From the NCBI GenBank assembly GCA_034770075.1, contig CM068379.1, positions 47,189,130-47,253,129 on the forward strand: a DNA stretch of 64,000 bases, read 5' to 3'. How positions within the stretch are numbered: the first letter of the stretch is position 1; every line of letters starts with the position of its first letter. Positions 11,073 through 23,500 of the stretch are shown here, in pieces. Origin of the DNA: Aralia elata (Eukaryota; Streptophyta; Magnoliopsida; Apiales; Araliaceae). The notes beneath the pieces were generated by a model. That model did not search any database. It was given only the letters and a program-made list of their open reading frames with translations, and had not been told where the DNA came from. Both the position numbers and the translations under genes were made by a program.

Positions 11073-14000
11073 TGTAACGACCGGGAATTCTGAAATTTGC
11101 CTTGTAATTTGAATTTTTGAATATTAATGAATATATTATATTTTATTAATATTATTTTTGTGTTGCGTGTTTAAAGGTTGCGTGACAACCTGGATTATGT
11201 GGATGCATGAAATTTTACGTGTTATAGTTTTGTGTAAGTGAAATATTTGATTGCGCGTATCATCGTTAAATCTCTATTCACGAGTTACTATTCACGTGGG
11301 GAATATTCATCTAGAGACGTCTTCTCGGGTGACTTCGATTTTTCTAATTATTGCCAACCCACTTAGGCAATGAGTTAATAATCCAAGTGTAGGATTTATG
11401 GGAGCCCAATGGGAATCAAATTAGAAGCCCATAAGGTTAATAGTAATAGTCCTAATAGAAAGCCCAAGCTTCAACCCAAGACCCAAACCCTTGATCCATG
11501 ACCCAACCCATGACCCATAAGGGAAATGGGCATAGAAAATCCGAACATTAGATTTGGCAAGGGAGGAGTGCACGGTGGGAGTTGAGAGGGAGAGACAAGA
11601 TGTTGGAAGTTCTTTTCCCCAAACCAAACATTTCACCTCCCCAAGCTAGACATTCTCCTAGAGTTTCCAAATATTCCTACAATCTCCATCCAAGACACAT
11701 TGAAGACCCAAATGGTCTCTTATCCATCCTTCCTATCAGCATTCCCATCTCATTTTGCTAAGTTAGAAATCTAAATATTGCAAGAGAGAGTAAGAAACAA
11801 AGGAAGAAGGAGAGCTACGGGAGGAACTAAGGAAGAAGAAGAAGTTCTAGAGAAAGAGAGAGAGTTCGGGTGGGAGCTAAGGAAGGAGAAAGGAAATCTT
11901 CAAGCTCTAACCGAGCTATTTAGCAACAAGGAGGAGAAGTAAAGAGGTAATCATCTACCAAGCTTCATAACACCATCTTCATCTTCTTCATCTTCTTCTT
12001 CAACCATTCTAGAGAGAGAAACAAGTGGGTGGAGTGAAGAAGCTTGAAGAGAGGCTACGGGAGAAACCCAAGGAGGAAGAAGAAAGGTTGTAGAAAGCCT
12101 CTAACAACCATTAAACAAACTAGAAGGAGAATCCAAGAGGTAAATACCATTTTCAAACTCATTTCTTCAAAGTTTTCAAGTTTTCCTTTTTCTAGTATAT
12201 TTGCTTGTTGGACGAATTTGCTGTTATTATGGTTGTTGTTGGATGACTATGAACGACTAAGGATGTTTGTAAGACCTTATAAACCTTATTAATAACATCA
12301 AAGTGAAACAAAAATGCAAGAAATCCTTACCTTGGCTTAATGGAGCAAGAACAATGGACAAAACATGGACTTTGGACATTTGGACCATTTTAGAGGACCT
12401 TGTAGCTATGATTTCGTGTTTGTTTAATTTATTTGTTGTTATGGTATTATAGTTCCATGGGTTACAAAGTTAACCCAACTGGAATCGAGTAAAAAGGTGT
12501 TAAAACGAAGATTTGGTGACGATTTTAGTGAAGAACACCAAGAACACCAAGAACATGAAAATATAGCATGAGTTGATACTTTAGCCTAAGATTTGGCCAT
12601 GTTAATGTTAATGGATAGCTCTAAATTTTTGATATGTTGTAGCTCTATGTCTTAGGAGTCCATAGAGTCCGAAATGGACCAATTTGAAGGTGTATAGGAG
12701 GAGTTATGGTGGTTGGAAGCAAGGTAGGTCTAGAACACTAGAAAATAGAGCATCCGGGAAGCAAGACGAACTGGCCACGAGCTCAGCTACTGGTTATAGC
12801 GCCCCGGCGCTGTCCATAGGCCATTTTGAGCGCCCCGGCGCTGGCCACAGACACTAGGCAAAACAGCTTCGACGTCCTTTGGTAAAATGTCCATAACTTT
12901 TGCATACGAACTCGGATTGAGATGATTTAAGATGATTCGGAAAGAGAACGAGTAGCCCTACAACTTTCGTTCTTTAAGTTGTTCGATTTGAGACCTGTAT
13001 CATGGCCTAAATTAGCCATTTATAGGACTGATGCTTAATTGGGGTCAATCGGAGGGCGTCGGGCACGCGCATTTGCACACGTGATGCCCCCGACCTTGTA
13101 AAGTGATGTTCTAACCTTCATAACATGATTATTATGATTTATAATGATACTTAGCATTAACCAATAGGTATTAGATAAATCAAATGGGCGTGTTAGACGT
13201 ACGCAATTTGCGTGTCGCTCGGGCATTCGAATAGGCAAGTTGGGCGTATAGACGTGCAAGCGTCGTAACGCCGTAACTAGTGGGCATAACCTTGTTTAAT
13301 ATTTTATTTCTTATTTGAATGGGACATTATAGAGTTGTGTGAACAAATATTTGGTATTCCGTATGTGACTAATTGTATGTGAATATGTACCTAATTGTGT
13401 AGGATATTTTTGTAATATTGTAGCAGCGCTTCAGGCAAGTTTCCTAACGCTTGTCTAACCCTTGTGTTGGGCAAGTTTCCTAACTTCATTCTTTCTATAT
13501 ATTGAATGCAAGTTTCCTTACTCTAGCTCAATTTAATATTGGGCAGGATTTCTCAACCGTACAACTTTTGTTTATTGTGCGAGTTATTTATTGATTGAGC
13601 AATCATTCTATATTATTGCAAGTTTTGTGACTCAATTGGAGTTATTAATTTCAAATTATATTAGTGGATTAATTATTTTCAATTACCCCACATCAAGGAT
13701 AAATTATTGATATTCGTAGCTTATACATTTGAATTCATTATCTGTTGTTGGACTGTGAAACGTTTAAGTTTTTCATTCATGAACTGTTTAAGGAGATAGT
13801 CTACGCCATTTGTTTCGGCTAGACACATACAGGTTATTATTTCAAAAGCTATCCAAACCAGTAGTTGGTACGGATTCTTGGACTGAGAGAGCAACCCTTA
13901 TTAGGGGATTATAATGTGTCGGTTATTCGATGCAGTCAGAGTTAAATGTTATGCATATACATGGTGTACAAGAGGCTGATCCCCTCAAGTACAACTGACG

Positions 14001-14554
14001 GGGCCAGGTTTTAAAAGAGTTAGTCGAATGATTGACTCTTTGGCCAAAAGTTCATGGTCGGTTGGACCACTTAGCAGTAAATAATCATTATTCATTGTTT
14101 CATTTGAACTTTGATTATGTCATTTCAGCTATGTCATCAATATTCATAAATTGTTGATCTATGCAGCTATTACTCTTATTCATTCATGATATATCTCCAT
14201 TCTTGCTTTTAAACTTGCTGAGCAAAGTAGTTGCTCACCCTTGCTATATCATGAACCTATTGCAGCTAAGCCGGGGAGTTCCAAAGCGGACAAAGGCAAA
14301 TGAAAGCTTAAGGAATAGTTATATGTACTATCCTGATATGTAATTCGTGGAATCATTTTTGTATTATTATGGTATTCTGCGATGTATTTTACTTAAGGTT
14401 TTAGACCTTGGGACCGTAGTAAACCTTTTGTAATGAACAACATATGTTTATTTTATTCCACATTAGTTGATTTATGTTGTTTAGAGGTGTATGGATATAT
14501 TGTATCGTGAGCACCAAATTCGAGGTATTGGTACCTGAATTTGGGGGTGTCACA
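11073..14554 (+). mobile_element. Element L 5' LTR (3,482 bp)
   Basis: Starts TGTAACGACCGGGAATTC and ends GGGGGTGTCACA. Holds GA-rich stretches (11790-12120), two copies of the hairpin AGCGCCCCGGCGCT (12798-12811, 12829-12842), a repeated GCAAGTTTCCT motif (13435-13525), stem TGAGCAA/TTGCTCA (14219-14237) and a terminal hairpin (14516-14542). I see no convincing TATA box. Open frames inside it are short and differ between LTR copies; none is supported as a gene. Confidence 0.95.
12798..12842. repeat. Twin CG-rich hairpins in L 5' LTR
   Basis: AGCGCCCCGGCGCT occurs twice, 17 bp apart, in an otherwise AT-rich LTR. Each pairs AGCGC with GCGCT. The core CGCCCCGGCG also occurs on the minus strand in the M3 LTR (40522-40533). 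In the 3' LTR the copies are at 22300-22313 and 22331-22344; the second has one G-to-A change. Confidence 0.85.
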
Positions 14555-14557
14555 GGT

Positions 14558-14569
14558 TGGTATCAGAGC
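14558..14569 (+). other. Element L primer-binding site (initiator Met tRNA)
   Basis: TGGTATCAGAGC, three bases after the LTR end at 14554; complementary to the 3' end of plant initiator Met tRNA. Confidence 0.95.
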
Positions 14570-14808
14570 TGTAGGTTATAAAATTTAGGAATGTGAAACC
14601 TAGGTTATAACCTTAGTATTAAACTCGTATTGAGTACGCTAGGTGATGGATCGAGGAGATTCATTTGATGGTCATGTCTGGAGGTGGATTGTGGAAATCC
14701 ATCGAGCCGAGTTGTGCATGATAAAATATCATTTCATTTTACCAATGAATATATTTTATTGTGACACTGACATCTTGCTGTTTATTTGTTTCTGTTTGTG
14801 GCTGTAGG

Positions 14809-15618
14809 ATGTCTGAGATGGGAGACTTCAGTCCTGCTAGAGAGGTAGAGTTCACAGACATTCATGTGGACGTAAGGCCTATAGTAGAGGTGCAGCTGAG
14901 TGAGCCAGAGATGATGGACACTAGGGATGAGTCCGAGGCCGAGTATGGTTCTGAGGAGGAGCCAGTTACCGGAAGAGTGCAGAGGCTGTTAAGCGATGAG
15001 GGGGAGGATGAGGACCCCGAGGAGGATCCATTGATGGAGGATGATGAGCCACCTGAGTATGCAGATGGTATGGGCACTACTGCTAGTGATATTATCGAAG
15101 AGCTGACAAATAGGAACAATGAGCTCGAGAATCGAGTAACTCACTTAGAGGAGCAGAACCAGGAGCACCAGGACTGAGAAGAGCAGTACAGGTCATTGGC
15201 ATATCAGACTTTGGGGGAAAAGACTGAGTTGACCCAGAAGTTGCAGGAAAAAGACCAGAGGATTGCCGAATTAGAGGCAGAGGTTCACGGTCGCCGAGGG
15301 GTTTATGTTCAGTTTGGTGTGATGGTTTATGACCTTCTAGAGAGGAATGTGATGCTGGTAGGACAGATAGAGCGGGTAGAGGATCAGCTGGAGACTACTC
15401 GTCTAGAGCGAGATGAGGCTATGGAGCACTTGGCAGCCCTGACTGCAGAGATTGATTCCCTCAGGTCAGGCTTGACCACTTCCATTGGCAGGCTGAGGGA
15501 CAGGGTGAGGAGGTACCCCAGGGATGAAGGGAGTAGCAGGCGCGTGATTAGGCGCCGAGTGGTCGACAGGCTGGCTCGATGGGTGCTCCGAGTTGCTCTC
15601 CGTCGCAGCAGGCGGTGA
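14809..15618 (+). pseudogene. Element L aORF between PBS and gag (one in-frame stop)
   Basis: One reading frame of 269 codons from ATG 14809 to the stop at 15616, with a single internal TGA at 15175-15177. The ATG follows a T-rich tract ending GGCTGTAGG, which resembles a splice acceptor. The N-terminal third is very acidic (DESEAEYGSEEEP, DEGEDEDPEEDPLMEDDE). The middle has heptad-like Leu/Glu/Gln spacing (NELENRVTHLEEQNQEH; KTELTQKLQEKDQRIAELEA), a likely coiled coil. The tail is Arg-rich (RRYPRDEGSSRRVIRRRVVD and on to RRSRR). E5 and M1 have homologous tails. No match to gag, pol or envelope. An oligomerising nucleic-acid-binding role is a guess from composition only. Confidence 0.7.
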
Positions 15619-16012
15619 TGTGTTATTCTTAGCATTATGTTTGCAGTAGGTCCCACTTTTGTTGTATTAGGGGCTTACTTATGTTGTAAATCCCTCTACT
15701 TGTAGCGTGCATGGGATAGTAGTTGAACCCCCAATTTTGTTTCTAATAGGGGGTGGAAGGTTATTATTCCCCAATTTTGTTCGTTAGGGGATAGTTAATG
15801 GTTGAAGGCTTTGTCATTTAGCATTTTTAGAAGTATGCCACATGTTGAGTCCGGTTGTATTAAGACAGTGACATATGGTTATAAATGCAGTTGTTTTATT
15901 TAAATCAAACGTGTTTGATAGATGCTTTTACTTTTAATTGTTGACTTAAATGACTTATTGCATGAGGCCTAGATCTATTAGTAATAGCCGACGGTTTTTC
16001 TTTTAGCAGATC
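15619..16012 (+). other. Spacer between aORF and gag in element L, acceptor-like end
   Basis: 394 bp of non-coding, T-rich sequence. It ends GGTTTTTCTTTTAGCAGATC directly before the gag ATG, with AG at 16005-16006 and CAG at 16007-16009. The E5 counterpart ends TTTCTCTTTAGCAGATCATA. This fits an intron whose 3' end abuts gag; the donor is unknown. Confidence 0.5.
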
Positions 16013-17956
16013 ATGGCACCAAGAGGACGACCGCGTAACCAAAGGGTTGAGGAGTCGGTGAATAACGAGGAGGGTCAGGCAGACCCTATGAGGGCTTTTG
16101 TTAACTTATTAGCAGAAGCAATGCAGGGCAGGCAAGCTGCTGCAGTTGATCAGCCAGTAAGTCACATGGCGAATTTTAAGGACTTCAAATTAGTAGGACC
16201 ACCGGAATTTCGTGGGACTACGGATCCGATTGAAGCCCAGACATGGGTAGAAGAAATGGAGAAAGTTTTTGAGGTCGCAAGGGTGGCCGAAGAACAGATG
16301 ACGTCGTTTGCCACTTTCATGATCAAAGGTGAGGCAAATTACTGGTGGAAGGCGAACAAAGGTCGAGCTGGGGAAGGCACGATTGCATGGGCTCGTTTCA
16401 AGGAGCTGTTTTTCGAAAGTTACTTTCCAGCAAGCATGCAGGAAAGCATGGAGATAAAGTTCTTGGAACTAAAGCAAGGAGGCATGTCAGTTGTAGAATA
16501 TGCCGCAAAATTTAACGAGTTAGCTAGGTTTGCTCCACATCAGGTGGACACCGAAGCTAGGCGAGCGAAGAGGTTTGAACAAGGACTGAAACCTTGGGTG
16601 TACAGTAAGGTTGCGGTTTTACAGATCAACACATTTTCTACGTTACTTGAGAAAGCAATCATTGCTGATGGAGGAAGCGAAGCTTTGGCCAGGCACAACC
16701 AAGATCAGAAAAAGAAAAAGAGCCATGATGGTCATAAGGAAGGTAGCAGTGGGGGAAGTAACCCAAATAAGAGAAAATGGAACGACAGTCAAATGTCCGG
16801 GAGCAAGTCCGTAGGGGATACAAAGAAGGGCAATAAATGCGAGAAATGTGGAAGGAATCACTTTGGAGAATGCATAAAAGGAAAAAGAGTTTGTTTCAAC
16901 TGTGGTCAACCAGGGCACATTGCCCCACAATGCCCAAAGGCGAAGGCAGGAAGTTGTTTTTCTTGTGGCGCTTCAGATCATCAGAAGAAGGATTGCCCAA
17001 AGAGGAAGAGTGATGCAGGCAGTGCTAACCAAGGGAACAACAGTAAGCTGACTATTGGAGGACCAGCACAGCAGAACAGACCAGTAGCACGCACCTTCAA
17101 CATGACAGTGCAGGATGCGATGGAGCCAAAGGACGTGGTGTCAGGTATTATTGCAATCAATAATATCAATGCATATGTATTATTTGATTCGGGTGCTACC
17201 TGTTCATTTGCGTCGGATGGCTTTGCTAAATGGTTAAACTTACCTTGTGAGAAGTTAAAGAATCCAATGAATGTGGAAGTAGCTAATAAGGAAGTTATTC
17301 CTGTAGAACATATTCATAGAAATTGTTGTGCTGAGATAAACGGGTATAAACTGAGCGTAGATTTGATTCCGATACGACTAGGAGAATTTGATGTAATCCT
17401 TGGGATGGATTGGTTATCTAGTCACGGGGCTGTGATTAACTGCCAGAAGAAATGTATACACCTGAAGACTTCAGATAAGTCGAGGGTCATATTCTACAGT
17501 AGTAAATCGCCGAGACAATCTTGTTGTCTGACGATGATGCAAGCGAAGAAATTGCTAAGGAAAGGTTGTATAGGTTATCTAGCTCACGTGGTTGATACCC
17601 GAAGAGTAGAGGGTGAACTGGGTCAAATACCTGTAGTAAGGGAATTCCCAGATGTTTTCCCAGATGAGATACTGGGATTGTCGCCGGACAGAGAAGTGGA
17701 ATTTGTGATCGACTTGGTACCGGGAACCGCACCGATCTCAAAGGCACCGTACAGGATGGCACCAGTAGAGATGAAGGAACTGATGGTCCAACTGCATGAG
17801 CTTCAGGATGAAGGGTATATTCGTCCGAGTGTATCTCCATGGGGAGCGCCAGTACTGTTCATGAAGAAGAAGGATGGATCGTTAAGGCTTTGTATTGACT
17901 ATAGGGAATTGAACAAGGTTACCATTAAGAACAAGAATCCGTTGCCCAGAAATTGA
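16013..17956 (+). CDS. gag-pol: Element L gag-protease-RT start (647 codons open)
   Basis: Polyprotein from ATG 16013, four nt after an acceptor-like AG. Gag core (VGPPEFRGTTDPIEAQTW, FNELARFAPHQVD), then a degenerate knuckle CEKCGRNHFGEC and canonical CFNCGQPGHIAPQC and CFSCGASDHQKKDC. Protease has the catalytic FDSGATCSFAS (about 17185-17215) and ILGMDWL. RT begins at SKAPYRMAPVEMKELM and continues through LCIDYRELNKVTIK. The frame then ends at 17954 because of a single-base change near 17950, in the run AAA before TTGATGAT; RT carries on in another frame. Up to that point it is open and intact. Typical of Tekay chromoviruses. Confidence 0.92.
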   Translation: MAPRGRPRNQRVEESVNNEEGQADPMRAFVNLLAEAMQGRQAAAVDQPVSHMANFKDFKLVGPPEFRGTTDPIEAQTWVEEMEKVFEVARVAEEQMTSFATFMIKGEANYWWKANKGRAGEGTIAWARFKELFFESYFPASMQESMEIKFLELKQGGMSVVEYAAKFNELARFAPHQVDTEARRAKRFEQGLKPWVYSKVAVLQINTFSTLLEKAIIADGGSEALARHNQDQKKKKSHDGHKEGSSGGSNPNKRKWNDSQMSGSKSVGDTKKGNKCEKCGRNHFGECIKGKRVCFNCGQPGHIAPQCPKAKAGSCFSCGASDHQKKDCPKRKSDAGSANQGNNSKLTIGGPAQQNRPVARTFNMTVQDAMEPKDVVSGIIAINNINAYVLFDSGATCSFASDGFAKWLNLPCEKLKNPMNVEVANKEVIPVEHIHRNCCAEINGYKLSVDLIPIRLGEFDVILGMDWLSSHGAVINCQKKCIHLKTSDKSRVIFYSSKSPRQSCCLTMMQAKKLLRKGCIGYLAHVVDTRRVEGELGQIPVVREFPDVFPDEILGLSPDREVEFVIDLVPGTAPISKAPYRMAPVEMKELMVQLHELQDEGYIRPSVSPWGAPVLFMKKKDGSLRLCIDYRELNKVTIKNKNPLPRN

Positions 17957-19187
17957 TGATTTGTTCGACCAATTAAAGGAAGCGAAATACTTTTCGAAGA
18001 TTGACTTGAGGACGGGATATCACCAACTGAAGGTGAGGCAGGAGGACATACCGAAGACAGCATTCAGAACTCGATATGGACACTTTAAGTTTTTGGTGAT
18101 GTTGTTTGGGCTGACGAACGCGCCAGCAGCATTTATGGACATGATGAACCGAGTGTTCAAGCAATACCTAGATAAATTTGTTGTCGTTTTCATAGATGAC
18201 ATTTTAGTCTACTCGAAGACGGAGGAGGAACACGTCGAGCATTTAAGGATAGCCCTAGAAACGCTGAGAAGGGAGAAGTTGTATGTAAAGTTTTCCAAGT
18301 GTGAATTTTGGCTACAAAGAGTGCAGTTTTTGGGGCATGTGATTGACAAGGATGGTGTATCGGTGGATCCTGCCAAGGTAGAAGCAGTAATAAACTGGGA
18401 GCAGCCGAAGACACCGACAGAAGTCCAAAGTTTCTTGGGATTAGCAGGTTACTATCGGAGGTTTATTCAGAACTTTTCAAAGATAGCTACACCGTTGACA
18501 AATTTGACAAGGAAGACTGTGAAGTTTGTATGGACGGATAAGTGCGAAGAGAGTTTCTTGGAGTTGAAGAAGAAACTTAGTAAAGCACCTGTGTTATCAC
18601 TGCCAGATAATATAGGGGGATTTGTGGTGTACAGTGATGCGTCACACAAAGGTCTTGGGTGCGTATTGATGCAGCATGGGAGGGTCATTGCGTATGCGTC
18701 ACGACAACTGAAAGACTATGAGAAGGGATATCCGACTCATGATCTGGAACTAGCGGCAGTGGTGTTTGCTCTGAAGATTTGGAGACACTATCTATATGGG
18801 GAGAAGTGTGAGATATACACAGACCACAAAAGTCTGAAGTATATCTTCACCCAAAAGGAACTAAACATGAGGCAGCGACGATGGTTGGAGTTGATCAAGG
18901 ACTACGATTGTGAGATTTTATACCATCCCGGCAAGGCCAATGTAGTAGCTGATGCTCTAAGTAGGAAGGGCAGGGATAAGTTGATGATGCTGACAGCTCA
19001 AGAGGAACTGATCAAAGATATGGAAAGACTGGAGTTGGAAGTCAAATATCCGACGAATGTAGATGAGAAACTGTTCGCAGTGGAGGCGAGTCCGACTTTA
19101 TTAGACAAGATAAAAGAGGCTCAAGAAAAGGATGATGACCATAAAGAAGCGAATCTCAGAAGGAGAAGAATTAAAGTACAAGTCTGA
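17949..19187 (+). pseudogene. pol: Element L RT-RNaseH, frameshifted from gag
   Basis: Continues RT after the frameshift: DLFDQLKEAKYFSKIDL, TAFRTRYGHFKFLV, catalytic FIDDILVYSK (Asp pair near 18194-18199), then RNaseH with VYSDASHKGLGCVLMQ, ELAAVVFALKIWRHYLYG and YTDHKSLKYIF, and GKANVVADALSRK. These residues look intact, so RT and RNaseH could have been active. The frame ends at 19187; a second frameshift near 19135-19145 moves the sequence to the integrase frame. Confidence 0.9.
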
Positions 19188-20517
19188 TAGCACGGGACTG
19201 CTAAGATTTGAGGAGAGGATCTGGATACCGATGGTTCTGGAGTTAAGGGAAGAGATTCTGCAAGAAGCTCATTCTACAAAGTATTCGATACACCCTGGTA
19301 GTACCAAGATGTATCAGGATTTGCACCAACACTTCTGGTGGCCGAACATGAAGAGGGAGGTCGCGGAATGTGTTGGGCGATGTTTAACATGTTAGAAGGT
19401 AAAAGCGGAACATCAGAAACTGGGTGGACTGCTACAACCGCTGGAGATTCCGGAGTGGAAGTGGGAGCATATCACTATGGATTTTGTAACGGGGCTTCCA
19501 CCAACTCAGAAGGGTTACGACGCGATCTGGGTGATCGTGGATCGTTTAACTAAATCTGCACATTTTCTACCGATCAAGATAAGGTACAAGCTGGAGCAAC
19601 TAGCAAAGTTATATGTGAAAGAGATTGTGTCATGACATGGAGTACCGGTATCTATTGTATCTGACAGAGATCCGCGCTTCACATCGAATTTCTAGAAGAG
19701 CTTACAAGAAAGATTGGGAACTCAGTTGAGATTGAGTACGGCGTATCATCCTCAAACGGATGGGCAAAGTGAACGAACGATTCAGACGCTTGAGGACATG
19801 CTTAGAGCATGTGTGATGGATTTTAAAGGCAGCTGGGATGAGCACCTACCATTGGTGGAGTTTGCCTATAATAACAGTTATCATGCAAGTATTGGCATGC
19901 CGCCATATGAAGCATTATACGGAAGGAAGTGTCGAACACCTCTGTGTTGGGACGAAGTCGGTGAACGGAGACTGTTGGGACCTAAAGTGGTACAGCAGAC
20001 TGTGGATGTCGTCAAAGTGATAAGAGCTCGATTGGTAACAGCTCAGGATAGACAGAAGAAATATGCCGATTTGCATCGTCAGAAGCGAGACTTTGAAGTT
20101 GGCAGCTTTGTGTTTTTGAAGGTATCTCCCTGGAAAGAGAAGATCAAATTTAGAAAGAAGGAGAAATTGAGTCCCAGGTTCGTAGGACCCTTTGAAGTTT
20201 TAAAGAGGGTAGGTGAAGTGGCGTACGAGGTAGCTCTACCTCCTGAACTTGAGCATATTCATAATGTGTTCCACGTTTCGGTGTTGCGGCCATATAAACC
20301 CGACTACAAGCATGTGATATCCTATGAACCAATTCAAGTTGAGAAAGACTTGTCATATGAAGAGATTCCTGTCCAGATATTAGATAGGAAAGAGCAGACG
20401 TTAAGAAATAAGGTCATCCATTCGGTCAAAGTACTGTGGAGGAACCACACAGCTGAAGAAGCTACGTGGGAGCTAGAAGAGAAGATGAGGAAGAATTATC
20501 CGCATCTTTTCGAGTGA
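19132..20517 (+). pseudogene. pol: Element L integrase with C-terminal chromodomain, three stops
   Basis: Zinc-binding HHCC domain (H in AHSTKYSIHPGSTKMY, CX2C at CLTC), catalytic core with Asp in HITMDFVTG, Asp in VSDRDPRF and Glu in QSERTIQTLEDML, then the SFVFLKVSPWKEKIKF C-terminal domain. A chromodomain (about 20383-20515; IHSVKVLWRNHTAEEATWEL) ends the protein. Chromodomains in this group are thought to steer insertion toward marked chromatin. In-frame stops at 19393 (TAG), 19633 (TGA) and 19693 (TAG) inactivate it; each is one C-to-T or G-to-A step from a sense codon. Confidence 0.93.
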
Positions 20518-20548
20518 ACCCATGTTAAGTTTTCCGTACCTACACTGT

Positions 20549-20584
20549 AATTCTGGGGACAGAATTCTTGTAAGGGGGGGAGGA
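20549..20584 (+). other. Element L 3' hairpin and polypurine tract
   Basis: AATTCTG, loop GGGA, CAGAATT at 20549-20566, followed 5 nt later by the polypurine tract AAGGGGGGGAGGA (20572-20584) that abuts the 3' LTR. GGGA fits the GNRA tetraloop rule. Confidence 0.85.
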
Positions 20585-23500
20585 TGTAACGACCGGGAAT
20601 TCTGAAATTTGCCTTGTAATTTGAATTTTTGAATATTAATGAATACATTATATTTTATTAATATTATTTTTGTGTTGCGTGTTTAAAGGTTGCGTGACAA
20701 CCTGGATTATGTGGATGCATGAAATTTTACGTGTTATAGTTTTGTGTAAGTGAAATATTTGATTGCGCGTATCATCGTTAAATCTCTATTCACGAGTTAC
20801 TATTCACGTGGGGAATATTAATCTAGAGACGTCTTCTCGGGTGACTTCGATTTTCCTAATTATTGCCAACCCACTTAGGCAATGAGTTAATAATCCAAGT
20901 GTAGGATTTATGGGAGCCCAATGGGAATTAAATTATAAGCCCATAAGGTTAATAGTAATAGTCCTAATAGAAAGCCCAAGCTTCAACCCAAGACCCAAAC
21001 CCTTGATCCATGACCCAACCCATGACCCATAAGGGAAATGGGCATAGAAAATCTGAACATTAGATTTGGCAAGGGAGGAGTGCACGGTGGGAGTTGAGAG
21101 GGAGAGACAAGATGTTGGAAGTTCTTTTCCCCAAACCAAACATTTCACCTCCCCAAGCTAGACATTCTCCTAGAGTTTCCAAATATTCCTACAATCTCCA
21201 TCCAAGACACATTGAAGACCCAAATGGTCTCTTATCCATCCTTCCTATCAGCATTCCCATCTCATTTTGCTAAGTTAGAAATCTAAATATTTCAAGAGAG
21301 AGTAAGAAACAAAGGAAGAAGGAGAGCTACGGGAGGAACTAAGGAAGAAGAAGAAGTTCTAGAGAAAGAGAGAGAGTTCGGGTGGGAGCTAAGGAAGGAG
21401 AAAGGAAATCTTCAAGCTCTAACCGAGCTATTAGCAACAAGGAGGAGAAGTAAAGAGGTAATCATCTACCAAGCTTCATAACACCATCTTCATCTTCTTC
21501 ATCTTCTTCTTCAACCATTCTAGAGAGAGAAACAAGTGGGTGGAGTGAAGAAGCTTGAAGAGAGGCTGCGGGAGAAACCCAAGGAGGAAGAAGAAAGGTT
21601 GTAGAAAGCCTCTAACAACCATTAAACAAACTAGAAGGAGAATCCAAGAGGTAAATACCATTTTCAAACTCATTTCTTCAAAGTTTTCAAGTTTTCCTTT
21701 TTCTAGTATATTTGCTTGTTGGACGAATTTGCTGTTATTATGGTTGTTGTTGGATGACTATGAACGACTAAGGATGTTTGTAAGACCTTATAAACCTTAT
21801 TAATAACATCAAAGTGAAACAAAAATGCAAGAAATCTTTACCTTGGCTTAATGGAGCAAGAACAATGGACAAAACACGGACTTTGGACATTTGGACCATT
21901 TTAGAGGACCTTGTAACTATGATTTCGTGTGTGTTAAATTTATTTGTTGTTATGGTATTATAGTTCCATGGGTTACAAAGTTAACCCAACTGGAATCGAG
22001 TAAAAAGGTGTTAAAACGAAGATTTGGTGACGATTTTAGTGAAGAACACCAAGAACATGAAAATATAGCATGAGTTGATACTTTAGCCTAAGATTTGGCC
22101 ATGTTAATGTTAATGGATAGCTCTAAATTTTTGATATGTTGTAGCTCTATGTCTTAGGAGTCCATAGAGTCCGAAATGGACCAATTTGAAGGTGTATAGG
22201 AGGAGTTATGGTGGTTGGAAGCAAGGTAGGTCTAGAACAGTAGAAAATAGAGCATCCGGGAAGCAAGACGAACTGGCCACGAGCTCAGCTATTGGTTATA
22301 GCGCCCCGGCGCTGTCCATAGGCCATTTTGAGCGCCCCAGCGCTGGCCACAGACACTAGGCAAAACAGCTTCGACGTCCTTTGGTAAAATGTCCATAACT
22401 TTTGCATACGAACTCGGATTTAGATGATTCAAGATGATTCGGAAAGAGAACGAGTAGCCCTACAACTTTCGTTCTTTAAGTTGTTCGATTTGAGACCTGT
22501 ATCATGGCCTAAATTAGCCATTTATAGGACTGATGCTTAATTGGGGTCAATCGGAGGGCGTCGGGCACGCGCATTTGCACACGTGATGCCCCCGACCTTG
22601 TAAAGTGATGTTCTAACCTTCATAACATGATTATTATGATTTATAATGATACTTAGCATTAACCAATAGGTATTAGATAAATCAAATGGGCGTGTTAGAC
22701 GTACGCAATTTGCGTGTCGCTCGGGCATTCGAATAGGCAAGTTGGGCGTATAGACGTGCAAGCGTCGTAACGCCGTAACTAGTGGGCATAACCTTGTTTA
22801 ATATTTTGTTTCTTATTTGAATGGGACATTATAGAGTTGTGTGAACAAATATTTGGTATTCCGTATGTGACTAATTGTATGTGAATATGTACCTAATTGT
22901 GTAGGATATTAAGGAGCGTGTGTTGTAATATTGTAGCAGCGCTTCAGGCAAGTTTCCTAACGCTTGTCTAACCCTTGTGTTGGGCAAGTTCCCTAACTTC
23001 ATTCTTTCTATATATTGAATGCAAGTTTCCTTACTCTAGCTCAATTTAATATTGGGCAGGATTTCTCAACCGTACAACTTTTGTTTATTGTGCGAGTTAT
23101 TTATTGATTGAGCAATCATTCTATATTATTGCAAGTTTTGTGACTCAATTGGAGTTATTAATTTCAAATTATATTAGTGGATTAATTATTTTCAATTACC
23201 CCAGGATAAATTATTGATATTCGTAGCTTATACATTTGAATTCATTATCTGTTGTTGGACTGTGAAACGTTTAAGTTTTTCATTCATGAACTGTTTAAGG
23301 AGATAGTCTACGCCATTTGTTTCGGCTAGACACATACAGGTTATTATTTCAAAAGCTATCCAAACCAGTAGTTGGTACGGATTCTTGGACTGAGAGAGCA
23401 ACCCTTATTAGGGGATTATAATGTGTCGGTTATTCGATGCAGTCAGAGTTAAATGCTATGCATATACATGGTGTACAAGAGGCTGATCCCCTCGAGTACA

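Noticed and set aside
14558..14569. tRNA gene at the TGGTATCAGAGC sites
   Set aside because: Only the 12-nt complement of the tRNA 3' end is present, without cloverleaf; it is a primer-binding site.
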